The position numbers and the translations under genes were made by a program. Positions 10,652 through 21,925 of a DNA stretch of 64,000 nt are shown here, piece by piece. The DNA comes from Melanocharis versteri. Its lineage: Eukaryota; Chordata; Aves; Passeriformes; Melanocharitidae. How positions within the stretch are numbered: the stretch's first letter is position 1; every line of letters begins with the position of its first letter. The stretch lies in NCBI GenBank assembly GCA_013397845.1, contig VZTG01002322.1:107812-171811 (forward strand), given 5' to 3'. The notes under the pieces were generated by a model, which had not been told where the DNA came from, did not search any database, and saw nothing but the letters and a program-made list of their open reading frames with translations.

Positions 10652-10686
10652 GGGCATGGCATGGCATGGCATGGAATAGAATAGAA
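10652..10686. repeat. GGCAT/GAATA pentamer microsatellite
   Basis: About four GGCAT copies grade into three GAATA copies, directly abutting the 3' tail of an antisense CR1-like element. Confidence 0.85.
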
Positions 10687-10740
10687 TATTTGAGCTGGAA
10701 AGGATCTACAACAATCATCTGGTTGATCTGATGACCCACG
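10668..10740 (-). mobile_element. CR1 LINE 3' end fragment
   Basis: On the plus strand it reads GAATAGAATATTTGAGCTGG, then an 'AAAGGATCTACAACAATCATCTGG' type segment, which is the inverted 3' end of a CR1 subfamily. It is only about 70 bp long. Confidence 0.65.
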
Positions 10741-10897
10741 TGTGCCCCATGCCCACAGGTGTTCCCAGTGTGCTTGATTTGCCCATCCCACAGGTGTTCC
10801 CAACGTGCACAGTGTGCCCAGTGTGCCCCATCCCCACAGGTGTTCCCAATGTACCCCCATCCCCACAGGTGTTCCCAATGTGCCCAACGTGCCCCAT
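10740..10897. repeat. ~27-bp minisatellite (CCCCACAGGTGTTCCCAAYGT)
   Basis: Five to six imperfect units with a shared CACAGGTGTTCCCA core, followed by a run of C (10900-10911). Confidence 0.9.
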
Positions 10898-10929
10898 GAG
10901 CCCCCCCCCCAGCGGTGGCCCCCTGCCCC

Positions 10930-11740
10930 GGCTGTGCCCCACCCACCCTTCGCTGTTTATCAGCGCAGCCAGAGGGGCTCTGCCCTTTCCCCCGAGGGTC
11001 GCTCTGCTCGCAGGGAAGGCGCCGGGTGCAGGTAAGGGCTTTTTTGGGCTGTTGGGGTGTGGGAGAGGGGCTCCCTGGGGCTGTGCAGCAGTGACTGAAC
11101 CGGAGCTCAGCTGCTTGGTGCTGCTGGAGCCGTTTCTCTGGCGGTGCTCCCTGTGTGTCTGGGCTCCTGGGCTTGCTCTGGGTGGGCCCTGTGCTGCTGC
11201 TGGGGGTGCCCTGGGACGGGGGAGCTCCCTCCCCTCGGGCTGTGCGGGTGGTCAGGGCTCTGCTGCACACCACGAGGAAGCCCAGACTCATTTCAGGATG
11301 TGCTATATGGTAAAATATGTTGTTATGGCAACTAAAATTCTAAGGAGACCAGGAAGAAAAAGATGGTGTACATAAAAATGACCACATTTTATTTTAATTA
11401 TGAGGCGGTTTAAATGCTTTCTGTGTGAAGAATTCTGAAGTTTCTGTGTGAGTTTCGCTGTGTCTGTGACTCTGAGCCCAGAAGGGTCGGGTGCTGCAGG
11501 GATGCTTCCAGAAACCCTGGGCAGCAGCTCTGGCAAGGCTGGGGCTGAGCAGCTGGGAGAGAACAGAGAGAAGCTCAGTCTGTGGGGAGGACCTGCTCAG
11601 AAACTGAATGTCCCAGTCCTACAACTCCACCTGAGGGAAAGACTTCATCTTTGGGTTAATTTACGAATCTTCCTGTGCAAATCCTGGTGCTGGAATCTGG
11701 GATGAACCAGAGCAGCAGAAGCTGTTCCATGTCTCAGTTT
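10930..11740. other. intergenic, no gene seen
   Basis: GC-rich to 11290, then an AT-rich block (11290-11450) containing an RFX-like X-box at 11319-11332. No exon was recognised. Confidence 0.55.
11319..11332 (+). promoter_or_regulatory. candidate RFX X-box
   Basis: GTTGTTATGGCAAC matches the X-box GTTGCCATGGCAAC at 12 of 14 positions; the right half-site is perfect. Confidence 0.35.
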
Positions 11741-11745
11741 CTGTT

Positions 11746-11915
11746 GCCCAGAGAAGCTGTGGCTGCCCCTGGATCCCTGGAAGTGTCCAAGGCCAGGTCG
11801 GATGGGGCTTGGAGCACCCTGGTCTGGTGGAAGGTGTCCCTGCCTGTGGCAGGGGTGGCACCAGATGGGCTTTAAGGTCTCTTCCTACCCAATCCAGTCT
11901 GTGGCTCTCTGATCT
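11746..11915 (+). mobile_element. CR1 LINE 3' fragment
   Basis: Contains GCCCAGAGAAGCTGTGGCTG, then GGATCCCTGGAAGTGTCCA, TGGAAGGTGTCCCTGCC and GGGCTTTAAGGTC in the CR1 sense order, running out in a degraded tail. Confidence 0.88.
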
Positions 11916-14282
11916 GTAAGTGCTGGGGCAGGACTTGGCTCTGGGCTGGTGGTTGTGTAGGTAAAGGGTAACAATTTATCGTGTTTTGGCATTATAACCA
12001 GTGGCTTTCCAGGGAATCTTCATCCAGTTGCTCTGTTCTGATGTGCAGAGCTGGCTGCCCTCCCTGTCCCTCGTCACCAGGTCGGGAGCTTTGACTCCTT
12101 TGCTTTTCCCACTCGTTCTGTGTCATGAAAGACAATTCTAGAAGCTGAGTCGTTTGTTTTCTCTTACTAATCATAGCGATAGCACCCAGTCTTGCTTTGG
12201 TGGTCGCCCAGCACAGCTGCTGTCATTGCAGAACCTCTGCTGTGCCTGGCGCTGGGGCTGCCCAGGGCCAGCGCTTGGCTTGCAGGGAGCAGGGAACTTC
12301 AGTCGTTCTTGGAACCGCTGGAGAGAGGAGGGGGTTGAGCAGAAACCAAGCTGCAGCTGCAATCCTCTTCTTAATTACGACTGAACTTCCCTGGAGGTGC
12401 CCGGTGCTGGCTGGGCCAGGCGGGCACGGGGGTGGGCCCGGCATTGCCAGAACCGCCAGTTCCCATGGCAGGACGGGTTCCCATCCCCATCCCAGCCGGC
12501 TGCAGTGCCCCCAGGGCAATGCTGGGGTCGGTGCCCCTCCTGCTGCCCCACTGCCAGCCCCAGCTGAGCCCCTCTGCTGCCCCTCCCTGCCCAGTCCTGG
12601 GGCAGGAACGCGGTCCCGGGCACCCCGCTCACCCCTCCGCAGCTGGGGAGTCCTGCATCCTCCGAAACGCAAACATCTGGAGAAGGGGCCGGAGAGAGGA
12701 AACCTCCCTCGGTACAGAGGGAGAGCTGTGACTGTCAGCTGCATGGGATGTGTGTATGAAAAGCAGCACTTAATTAAATAAAGGTAGTGTAAATAGAATC
12801 TGCACTGGCTCGCTGTGTGCCACAGAGCGAAGGAGCTGCCAAGGAGCAGGAGTTCCCTGCCTGGCTCCTGCTGCCAGCGGGAACACATTCCCTGCCCAGG
12901 CTGTGCCGTTTCTCTCTGTATGTACGGACACATAAATAGGTGTATGTGTGTTTACCATGCGCTCTAATTCCTTAGGTGCTATAAATTTTGTGCCTCTTCC
13001 AAATATTTGAGCACTCCTGTGACCTTCTAACCAAAACAGGCAGAGTAAACTGTATGCAATCTATATGTGCAGGGGCTGTCAGCGAGAGCTAACATTTACC
13101 CAGAGTCGGGGCTGTTTATATTGCAGCAGCATGAAAAATGGCAAATGCGGAGCAGAGAGGCTGCTCCCGGCGGGAGGCCCCGGCAGTCCGGGGATGGGGC
13201 TGTGCCCCTGGGCCGGGGCTGTGCCACATCTCTGGGGCTCCCCTCGGCAGTCCTGTCCGGCAGGGAGCCCTCGGGGCTGGGCTGTGCTCTGTGGGGCAGT
13301 CCAGGCTGGTGCTGCGGCCACCAAAGGGCCCTGTGCTGCCAGGGCCGCTCTGCCTCCCCAGGGTGAGCACCAGGGAATTACCCTGTCTCATGTTGGGAAG
13401 TTAAAAGGAAAAGCATGAAACCGAAGTTTTACATGTACAATGCTGGCTGTGAGGCATTTTGAGTGCCCCCTTACCCAGCGGCAGAGGTGGCTCTGCGGGA
13501 GCCCCAGGAGCTCTGGGATTCTCTCTGGGATTTGGTGCTGTGACCGAACTGTCTGATATGGCTCTGACCCTGTGTAGTGAAAGAAATGATGTCTGATCGA
13601 GAACACCTAATGGGCATTAAATTAGATGTTAGACATGTAAAAAGGGACAGGACGTGTATATTGACAGCTGTGGGAGGAAAAGGGATCGGCTTTCCTGCCA
13701 AGGGGGAGCAGATTCCAGTCAGTCCAGCATTATCCATGCACTACACTGAAACCAGTGCTTGGAAAACTGCAGCCATTCCTGCCCATTCCGTGTTTTCCTT
13801 GGCCATTTTGTTGGCTGAACCTCTACTAACTCTTGGATAAAATCCTGACTTTTAGGTTAATGGAAGTTTGCGTGTGCTTAGGTGTTGGGTTTGCCCTTTT
13901 CCGTTACAAGTTGGTTCTTTAACCATTTGTCTGGATTGTTACACTTCTCCAGGCGGGTATTCCTAATACTGGATTTCTGTGCTAGGGACTGGTAAAGAAA
14001 TGGGAGCGTCGTAGCAATCCCCTCCTAATCTGGAGTGCATCACCCTCCCTCTCCTCCCAAACCAGGCAGCTGCACCTGAGACAGGGTCTGGGCCAGAGGT
14101 GACACCAGGTGAGAGGACAGTTCTGCTCCTGCTGGTGTCCCCTGTCCGAGGGGTTACCGGGAAAACGCAGAGCAGCTGTTTGGGACCCGTCCTTGGAGGA
14201 GCAGCGGAGCAAAGCTGAGGCGCTGAGATGCTCTCCAGGGCAGGGCAGGCTCTGCACAGGGGGCAAGGCTTTCCTGTGGGGT
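11916..14282. other. intergenic, no gene seen
   Basis: Mixed single-copy sequence. GC-rich segments at 12230-12720 and 13130-13370 alternate with AT-rich ones at 12770-13080 and 13570-13990. Open frames are GC-driven and overlap on both strands. No exon was recognised. Confidence 0.55.
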
Positions 14283-14850
14283 CAGAGCACGGAGTGACGA
14301 CCCGGGATGTGAGCGTGGAATAAGGACCCAGGGATGTGAGTGTGGAATGACGACCCGGGATGTGAGCGTGGAATAACGATCTGAGCACGGAATGACGACC
14401 CGGGATGTGAGCGTGAAATAAGGACCCAGGGATGTGAGCGTGGAATGACAACCTGGGGATCTGAGTGTGGAATAACGACCTGGGATCTGAGTGTGGAATA
14501 AGGACCCAGGATGTGAGTGTGGAATAACGATCTGAGCATGGAATGACGACCCGGGATGTGAGCATGGAATAAGGACCCAGGGATCTGAGTGTGGAATGAC
14601 GACCTGGGGATGTGAGTGTGGAATAACGACCCGGGATCTGAGTGTGGAATAAGGACCCGGGAAGTGAGGGTGGAATAACGACCTGGGATGTGAGCGTGGA
14701 ATAACGATCTGAGCACAGAATAAGGACCCGGAATGTGAGCATGGAATGACGACCCGGGGATGTGAGCATGGAATAATGATCTGAGCGTGGAACTACGACC
14801 TGGGATCTGAGCACGGAACGACCCAGGGGTCTGAGCACGGAATGACCCAG
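14283..14850. repeat. ~24-bp minisatellite (CGGGATGTGAGCGTGGAATAACGA)
   Basis: About 24 imperfect units with shorter ATCTGAGCACGGAATGACG units interspersed. It yields a 250- to 297-codon repetitive open frame on the minus strand that is not a gene. Confidence 0.95.
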
Positions 14851-15904
14851 GGCCACACTCAGCCTGGGACAGAGCCAGGGTCACACAGCAACAGCTGAGC
14901 AAAAGCACAGATTCCGTGCAACAGAAATGAGAGATCTGGGAGGAATATAGATAGTAACAATGACAGCTCTTTCCTCTGTAAGGAAAACCAGGCCATCCGA
15001 CCCTTTCTTCCTCTCCTTGGGCTCCAAGCCCCACCTTTGAGTTGTAAATCTCTGTGGAGATAGAGGTTTAGGTGCTGTGTGTGGAGCTGGTACCTTCTGT
15101 GTCCCGTGGATGCCAGAGGAAAGCCAACCTGCCCGAGTGCAGCTCCCTGCAGCTGCCAGCAGTGCTGGCCAGCACGGTGGTGAAATTAAGGACAAATAGG
15201 CAGGAGTACATTTTGTGCATGTAGTGTCTGCTGATGACTCAATATTTCAGCTAAACATATTTACCTGAATATTCATAGTCACTTAGGAGGTGGCTGCATC
15301 TCCTGAGCTCAGCTAATCACTTAAATCCTGATAATGGCACCGCTGAGCTCCAGCCCACAGCAGTGTTCACTGAGAACCCTTCGGCTTCCAAAAGCCCCAG
15401 AGCAGCACCAGCACACCTGACACGGGCCCAGCAGCCTGGCCCAGGTTTCCCTTTCCCAGCGGAGGCCCCAAATCCCGTTTGGAGCCCAGAGGTCCCGTGG
15501 GGGTCGGGTCAGGACCCCCAGCAGCAGGAGTGAGGCACCGAGGGCAGGGCTGGGCACTGAACTCCCCTCTGGGAGGGTTTATCAGGGAACAGATGGTGCT
15601 GAGGTGCTGCTGAACGTCAATGTCACCTCAGCTAATCCTCGGCGAAGTTTTGAGGTTTCTCTGGAGGCTGTGGCTGCCAGCTCAGCCTGCTCTGGCAGCA
15701 GGATCTGGGATCAGGGAGCCAGGAGCCAGCGTGGGGCTCGGCAGTGACAGGCACCGGCCCCGGGGGCAGCTTGGGATGTTTGTGTTTGACAGGGAACTGA
15801 AGTTCTTCAGAAAGCAAGAAGGAAAGTCAGAAATTAAAAACAAACAAACAAAGATAAAAATAACCCCCCACACTGAGCTGCTCCGTTTGCTGGATTAAGG
15901 AACG
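14851..15904. other. intergenic, no gene seen
   Basis: Single-copy sequence. The part at 15190-15330 is AT-rich; the rest is GC-rich with a short A-rich stretch (15830-15870) before the CR1 copy at 15905. No exon was recognised. Confidence 0.55.
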
Positions 15905-16225
15905 TTGGGATGATGAGGTTGTAGTCAGGTGGGTCTTGGCCTCTCCTCCTGGGCCAGCAGTGACAGGACAGGAGGAGAGGGAACGGCCTCAGGCTGGGCC
16001 AGGGGAGGCTCAGGGTGGACACCAGCAGGAATTTCCCCATGGAAAGGGTGCTCAGGCCTTGGCAGGGGCTGCCCAGGGAGGTTTGGAGTGCCCATCCCTG
16101 GAGGTGTCCCAGGAATTCCTGGAGGTGGCACTCGGTGCTCTGGGCTGGGGACAAGGTGGGCGTCAGGCACAGCTTGGGCTCGCTGGTCCTGGAGCTCTTT
16201 TCCAACCTCAGCAATCCCGGGATCC
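15905..16225 (+). mobile_element. CR1 LINE 3' fragment (longest in window)
   Basis: Runs from the GGTGGGTCTTGGCCTCTCCT segment through AGCAGTGACAGGACAGGAGG, GGGGCTGCCCAGGGAGGTTT and GGAGGTGTCCCAGGAATTCC to a TTTTCCAACCTCAGCAAT tail. It is about 320 bp long and 5' truncated. This copy keeps more 5' sequence than its relatives at 5750 and 21207. Confidence 0.9.
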
Positions 16226-17931
16226 TGCTCTGTGCCCCGAGGCACAGCCCTGGAGGGAATTCCTGAGTGCACAGACCCTGTGTGACTGCAGGGCAAAGCC
16301 ACCGTTAACGGGGCTGTCACATGCAGCCCTTGCTCACTACTGTTTATAATTTGTACCGTACAGCTAAAAATAATCCATAAGAAATCCATGGAACCACTGG
16401 GCTTGGGCTTTCTCTTGCAATGGCAGGATGGGACATAATTGGAAGTGCTGGGTGTGGGGAGGGGGAAAAGGCAGCACCATTTAATCTCCGTTTGCATGAA
16501 TCGCTTGTGTAGCAGGCACTGGATTCTTCCTGCCCAGGCTGTCCTACAAGGGCAGATTTCCTTGGCTCAGGAACAGGGGCTTCCAGGTGTGTGCCAGACT
16601 TTCCCAGAATTTTAAAACCAAGGCTGATGAGCTGTCAAATAAACAATAATGCTGCTGTTTTAGACCTATGTTCAGCGCTTGAATAGGGGCTGATTTCCAC
16701 TGGTGCTGCTGACTCCAATCATCCCAGCTGGACCTCAGGCCCTCCCAAACCTCAAAATTAGAGATAAAATTTTCATTCTTCCATCTATCGTTAAAAGCTG
16801 TGAAAATCTTTGTGATTTATATCACTAATGATACTTTAACTATTTGATTTTTTTACTTTTTTATATCTGGGGAGTTTATTTTTGAATCCTTGCTTTTTCA
16901 ATGGCTTCTTTGCAGTAATTGCGGAGGAAAATCGTGTTGTAGTCGATACCAAAGCGCTTCAGAGCAGTGCAGAGCGGGAACAGTGCCAGGGTGCCCTGGC
17001 TCCTCAGCAGCTCTGCCCCGTGGGCAGCTGGAGCTGCTCCTGGCTCTGCCAGGGCTGGCTCCTGCCTCTCCAGTGGCTCCCAGTGGCCCTGTCCCCCCGG
17101 ACTGGCCTGGCTGAGCTCAGCGTGGCGAGCCCACCACGCTCCTGGAGAGATTGCTGCTGCTGGGGGGGCAAAACCCTCCCTGATCCCAAATGCGGGCTGG
17201 CCCCAGCTCTCCCCAGCTGTGCCTGGGCTGGAGCTGCTCTGCTCTGAGGCGCTTTGGAGCTGCTCAGGTGTGCCAGGGGTGCTGTTAAACCCAGCCTGGC
17301 AGCGCTGGGAGGGTTCCCTGCGGGCGTGGGGAGCGTGGCACCGCTGGGGCACTGACAGCTGTGCGTGAGCTCCAGGGGTGCAGGAGGCTTCACCCAGCAC
17401 TACTGCAAAATAATTATATCAAAGAAAAGCTTGATGGACTTGCATGTATGAATTTATTGGCAGTAATCTGCATTTTTCCTCATTAAGGGCTGATTATTCT
17501 GATAATAAAGGATAAACTTTGCCATCGAGCATCTCAAGGCTCAACAGTCCTTAATTAAGCATGATAATTGTCTTTGAAGCAGGTAAATGTTATTGCATAT
17601 CACAGGAGTGCAGGTTGGGGCTAAAGAGCTCGTTGTGATGAGGAGCAAAGCTTGGCTGAAAATAAACATTTTAGGATCTGTACGTTGTCAGCAGAGGACA
17701 GACCTTAATCAAGGGGACTTGGTTTTTCACCCTTGTTGTGCCATTTGCAGTTTCTCACTGGAAAACTGAATATTGAACAATTTAATTGCCTGCTTGGTCT
17801 CAGCATTGGTCTTGTTCTTTACGTTTTCTGCGAGATTTGCACAAGAACAAATGTCCTTGGGGCAAAATGCACACAAGTTCCTAAAGGTGTGACTGGAAAA
17901 TGAGCTGTGCACTGAGAGGAGGGCAGCACAG
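16226..17931. other. intergenic, no gene seen
   Basis: AT-rich single-copy blocks (16590-16920, 17400-17600, 17700-17830) flank a GC-rich block at 16960-17390. No exon was recognised. Confidence 0.55.
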
Positions 17932-18142
17932 CCCCTGTCCCTGCTCGGACACTGTCCCTGTCCCTGCTCAGGGCACAGCCCCTGTCCCGGCACAGTCCCT
18001 GTCCCTGCTCGGACACTGTCCCTGTCCCTGCTCAGGGCACAGCCCCTGTCCCGGCACAGTCCCTGTCCCTGCTTGGACACTGTCCCTGTCCCTGCTCGGA
18101 CACTGTCCCTGTCCCTGTCCTGGCACTGTCCCTGTCCCTGCT
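17932..18142. repeat. 64-bp higher-order minisatellite of CCCTGTCCCTG units
   Basis: The CTGCTYGGACACTGTCCCTG phrase recurs at 17941, 18005 and 18069, a 64-bp period made of shorter CCTGTCCCTGCTC-type units. The composition is strand-biased (C on plus, G on minus). Confidence 0.92.
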
Positions 18143-18164
18143 GGGCCATCTCAGCGCCGCTGGC

Positions 18165-18300
18165 GGGGCTCTGCTGGAAGGGACCCTAGAGCCCAGCCTG
18201 TCCCCACGGCAGGGACACCTCCCCTGTGCCAGGCTGCTCCAAGCCTTGGACACTGCCAGCGATCCAGGGGCAGGCACCACCACCAAAGTCTGTGTGCCAG
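18165..18300 (-). mobile_element. CR1 LINE 3' fragment
   Basis: The plus strand reads GCTGGAAGGGACCCTAGAGC, then the 'CCACGGCAGGGACACCTCCC' and 'CAGGCTGCTCCAAGCC' phrases, which is CR1 in inverse orientation. Its extreme 3' tail has been lost or overlaps the adjacent minisatellite. Confidence 0.75.
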
Positions 18301-18519
18301 GGCAGCAGCCCCTGGCTGGAGAGGGACAGAACCAATTCTTCTGATGGAAAGTGAGGCGACTAAAATGTGCAGATAGACAAAGATTTCCCTTCTACGCGCA
18401 CTGAGCAGTTGTGAGGAGCTTGTGTTAAAGTATGGTTGCTCTGGTGAGGCCCTGGATTTATCCCGGTGTACGACCCATTCCCCAATTCTGTTCCGAATTA
18501 GCTTGAACATTTGGTAAGG

Positions 18520-18790
18520 TCTTCAACTGCAAATATCTAATTTCTTATTCAATATTCAGAATTCCAAATGAAATAAATGATCTGTTTACATGCATCAGTC
18601 AGACCATCTGGTTCCATAGGAGAATTCAACAAAGAATCCATTAATTGTCATGCATGTTTATTCATCATTCTTAATTCATAATTCTTATAAATAATTAAAT
18701 CAGAAGATCTTCTGCAAATAAACAAGCCAAGTGATTATTTTGAAGCTCAGACTTCCATACCTAAAAGAAAACAAAATTAATAGCTCATGT
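18520..18790. promoter_or_regulatory. candidate conserved noncoding element / enhancer
   Basis: AT-rich, non-repetitive and dense in developmental transcription-factor-like motifs: TGTTTACA (FOX) at 18583-18590, TTAATTGTCATGCATG (homeodomain plus TALE plus POU-like) at 18641-18656, and several TTAATTCATAATT and ATAATTAAAT motifs to 18710. It has no transposon signature and no sustained open frame. Conservation is inferred from its appearance only. Confidence 0.4.
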
Positions 18791-21206
18791 GAACATCCAA
18801 GAAAAGGAAAACATTCAATTTGGTGAGTACATAAAGCGCTATAATTTTCTGCAACCAGCTCATCCCTTTCATCTTGCATTTAAAACCATAATTACCATCG
18901 CCAGCAGAACATGGAGAAGGCAGCAGAAGGAGAAAACAAAGTATGGAGAGAAAGTGGGAAGGTAAATTATGTGAGAGCACCAAGAAAAGCCAATTTGTCT
19001 GTGTTCCTCTGCCCGGGCGCTCTCCCCGGCGCTGGCGTTACCTCCGGGTATTTATAACCCTGTGCTGGGCACGATGCTGAAAGAACGAGCACAAATGTCC
19101 TTTGCTAAAGACCCTGGAGGATTAAAAATAGAGGGATGATCATGGTCTTTGGAGGCAATTCTGAGGCACATCTAAATAGCGTCCCTGCATCCCTACAGCC
19201 GCTGCAATCTGGGTTTTTTTCCCAGCCACTCCAAGCATTATTTCTGGAAATCAAGAGTCCTCGGGCACATAGTGCTTTCACTGTGAGTGACTTCAAGCTG
19301 GAAAATGTGATTCATTGGAGCTAAAATGTAATTTCCAGAATAGTCATCTCTCTCAGCTTATCTTCTGGGGGAGAGAGACATCTTGGCGTGTCAGCGGGTG
19401 AAAGGGCTGGGACCTGCTGCGCCGTATGGAGAGTGTTTTATTACTTTCACATTTCTTATTTTAACTTCATTGTCTGACACGGCCATTACCTTTTCAAGGA
19501 CAGAGTTTTCAAAAGTATTGGGAGTCTTGTACCCGGAGAATGCTGAGCCTCCTGTAATGTCAGAAGACATAAATGTACCTAATGCACCTCTGGCTTTCCC
19601 GCCGAGCCTCGGAAATGGCACGGCCGGGTTCATTACGGCTGATGGTTTGGCTCAACTTCTTCTGCCAGCTTGCTGCAGTTTCAAAAAACCGGTGTCTCTA
19701 TTCCCACAGCAAAGAAGGGTGCAAAATTGGTAATGGTTTATGGGTGTTCCTCTCTGCTTTAATGATCCCAATTAGCACAGCTCCACAGATTGCTCCTGAG
19801 GGATATTTCTGAGGGGTCTGCATGGGCACAGGAGACTTGGAATTTTTGAAATCCCACTAAATATTAGACCACAAGGGAAGGGCTGAGCTGCTTATTTGTG
19901 TTTTATGTTTTTGCTAAAAACCAGAGAAGCCCAGGATGGTTGGGAGGGAGGTTAAAGGCCATCCAGAGCCACCCCTGCAGGCAGGCGGGCACGTGTGGCT
20001 GCGGGGACCGGCCCCGGTGTGACAGGGACCGTGCCACTGCTGTGCCACTGCCACGGGGCAGGACTGGCAGGAAAATCCCTGGGCCAGGGCTGTCCCCGCT
20101 CCCTGATAGCCATCAGCGGTGTCTGGCTGCCGAGCATCCTCCTCCTCATCCTCCTCCTCCTCCTCCCGGCGGGCTGGGGCAGGTGGAGCCCGGCTGCGGT
20201 TTGACCACGGCACTCGGGGTTCCTGTGTTATCATCTGCTGCTCTCGGGGTGACTCATTCCAGGATCATGTAGGCATTTTATTCACTGTGGTATTACTGGA
20301 AAGTTCTTTCTGCAGAGGCTTGGAATATAAAACTGAAAATATTCTGATTGTAAACTGCCTCAGATAACGCAGAGCCTGCTGTAAAAGCAGGTCCTGTCTG
20401 TGCAACAGTAATTCCACAACTGCAGAAGCAGCAATGAGTGCTGAACTCCTTCCTGCTCCCATGTCAGTGTTCTTGGTACTGCCAAAATCGAGATTCTCGT
20501 CACAGAGGAGTCGGGAGGCTGCCTTCTCCTCACATTTAATTCTTTTCGAGTTGAAAAACAGTCTTTTAATGTGCTACTGCTGGGAGGTTTGGGTACTTTC
20601 TCCAAGATTGTGACAATCCCAGTATTTCAAGGATGTGGGTGGTTATAAACTCTCCCTTGAAATGTGCCATAAAGCAGCAAAGGAAGCCAGAATTCACATT
20701 ATTTCCCTGTTACGCCCCACAGGAGCTGTCATCCAAGGGGTATGTGGCTGTTGAATTAAAATTTAGCTGAAGAGGTTTCAGCAGTACTGGGGGTTTCTTT
20801 CTGTGGCCTTTACACTGAGTCCCCTGTTGTATTTCTGAGTTTTCCATCATTAGCTGGCTGCACCCTCCTCTTCAGAGATCCAGCTCCAAACGGGACATTT
20901 TCCTTTAAGAAGGATTTCCCTGAGGAGCAGGTTTCTCTCTCAGGATTTCCAGTCTGTAGTTTTAACATCTAGAGTGTTTTCCTTCTCCCTGCGAGCTCCT
21001 GGCACAGTGAGGAGCTTTAAAACACAAATATTTATGGACGAGGCAGTGTTTGGATTAGGGAACGAAAAGTCTGGATCAGCTGCTTTGCTTATCTGGTTCA
21101 GAGGAAGACTCTGAGGAGCCCTGGGTGTGCTCTGAGACGCCGTCCCAGCTTTGGTTCCACAGGACAGGCTTGCTCGAAGAGCAGCCCAGAGGAAGAGAGG
21201 CTCATT
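18791..21206. other. intergenic; possible conserved noncoding blocks
   Basis: Single-copy sequence throughout. The block at 19390-19740 is of moderate GC, non-repetitive and open in more than one frame on both strands (116 and 80 codons), with no recognised protein match. Short CCT-repeats lie at 20133-20166. The stretches 20270-20380 and 20640-20860 are AT-rich. No exon is called. Confidence 0.5.
20133..20166. repeat. CCT/TCC microsatellite
   Basis: Imperfect CCTCCTCATCCTCCTCCTCC run, which translates as poly-Ser or poly-Glu in shadow frames. Confidence 0.85.
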
Positions 21207-21385
21207 TTCCAGGAGGAATTTCTTCGTGGCAGGGAATGCCGGGCACTGGAGGTGCTGCCCAGGGAGGTTTGGGATCCCCATCCCTGGAGGCGCCCAAGGA
21301 ATTCCTGGATGTGGCACCCAGGGGGACAAGGTGGGCCGGGAGGGTTTTCCATCCCCAGTGATCCTGGGATTCTGTGGTTTCACAG
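21207..21385 (+). mobile_element. CR1 LINE 3' fragment with tail
   Basis: Contains CAGGAGGAATTTCTTCGTGG, GGTGCTGCCCAGGGAGGTTT and CCATCCCTGGAGGCGCCCAA, and ends with the diagnostic ATCCTGGGATTCTGTGGTTT tail. It is the same subfamily as 5750 and 16015. Confidence 0.88.
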
Positions 21386-21714
21386 CTTCCTGCAGAGATG
21401 CAGCATTTGGCACCATTTCTCAGCTCCTTGGCAACGTGGCCCTGCCTGGGAGGAAAGGTTATTAATATCGAGAGACTCCTGGAGGAGAGTGGAGGATTCA
21501 GGAGCTGCTGGGTGCCCGGAGCTGTGCTGGGCTCCAGCAGGTGCCCGTGGGCCTGGGGCACAGCTGGGCACTGGGCAGGGAAATGGTTCTTGGCCCCGCG
21601 TCCCACCAGAACCCAGCCAGGAGCCCCTGCGCCTCAGGAAGTGATTTATGGCTTTTCCCTGGGTAAACACAGAGCCCAGCCAGGCTCTGCCAGCCCAGCA
21701 CCTCTCAGGCATGG

Positions 21715-21925
21715 CCAAATTAACTTCTAGAAAAATAATAAAAATAATGGCCCGGCCTAATGAATGCCTGAGGAATTCTATAAAAGGCCTTGTGACACCT
21801 GCATTAATACCGAATGAGTTCATTATGATTAACGTTATTAAAATAAATGTCATGGCGATGAATAATGACCTGGCCATTATTTTAAAGTGTTGCCACTGGA
21901 TCTATAAAAGCTCATGAGTCAACCC
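21715..21925. promoter_or_regulatory. candidate conserved noncoding element / enhancer
   Basis: A 210-bp AT-rich single-copy block with TATAAAAG at 21779-21786 and again at 21903-21910, a T-box-like TGACACCT near 21793, a TAACGTTA palindrome near 21831, and several TAATGA/CATTAT motifs. It is not transposon-like. Regulatory function is inferred from motif density only. Confidence 0.4.

Noticed and set aside
10533..11375. 250-codon minus- and 214-codon plus-strand frames
   Set aside because: Both run through the 27-bp array and GC-rich flanks; neither has a domain or splice support.
13963..15034. 297- and 250-codon minus-strand frames
   Set aside because: They are translations of the 24-bp minisatellite with repetitive Ser/His/Pro peptides.
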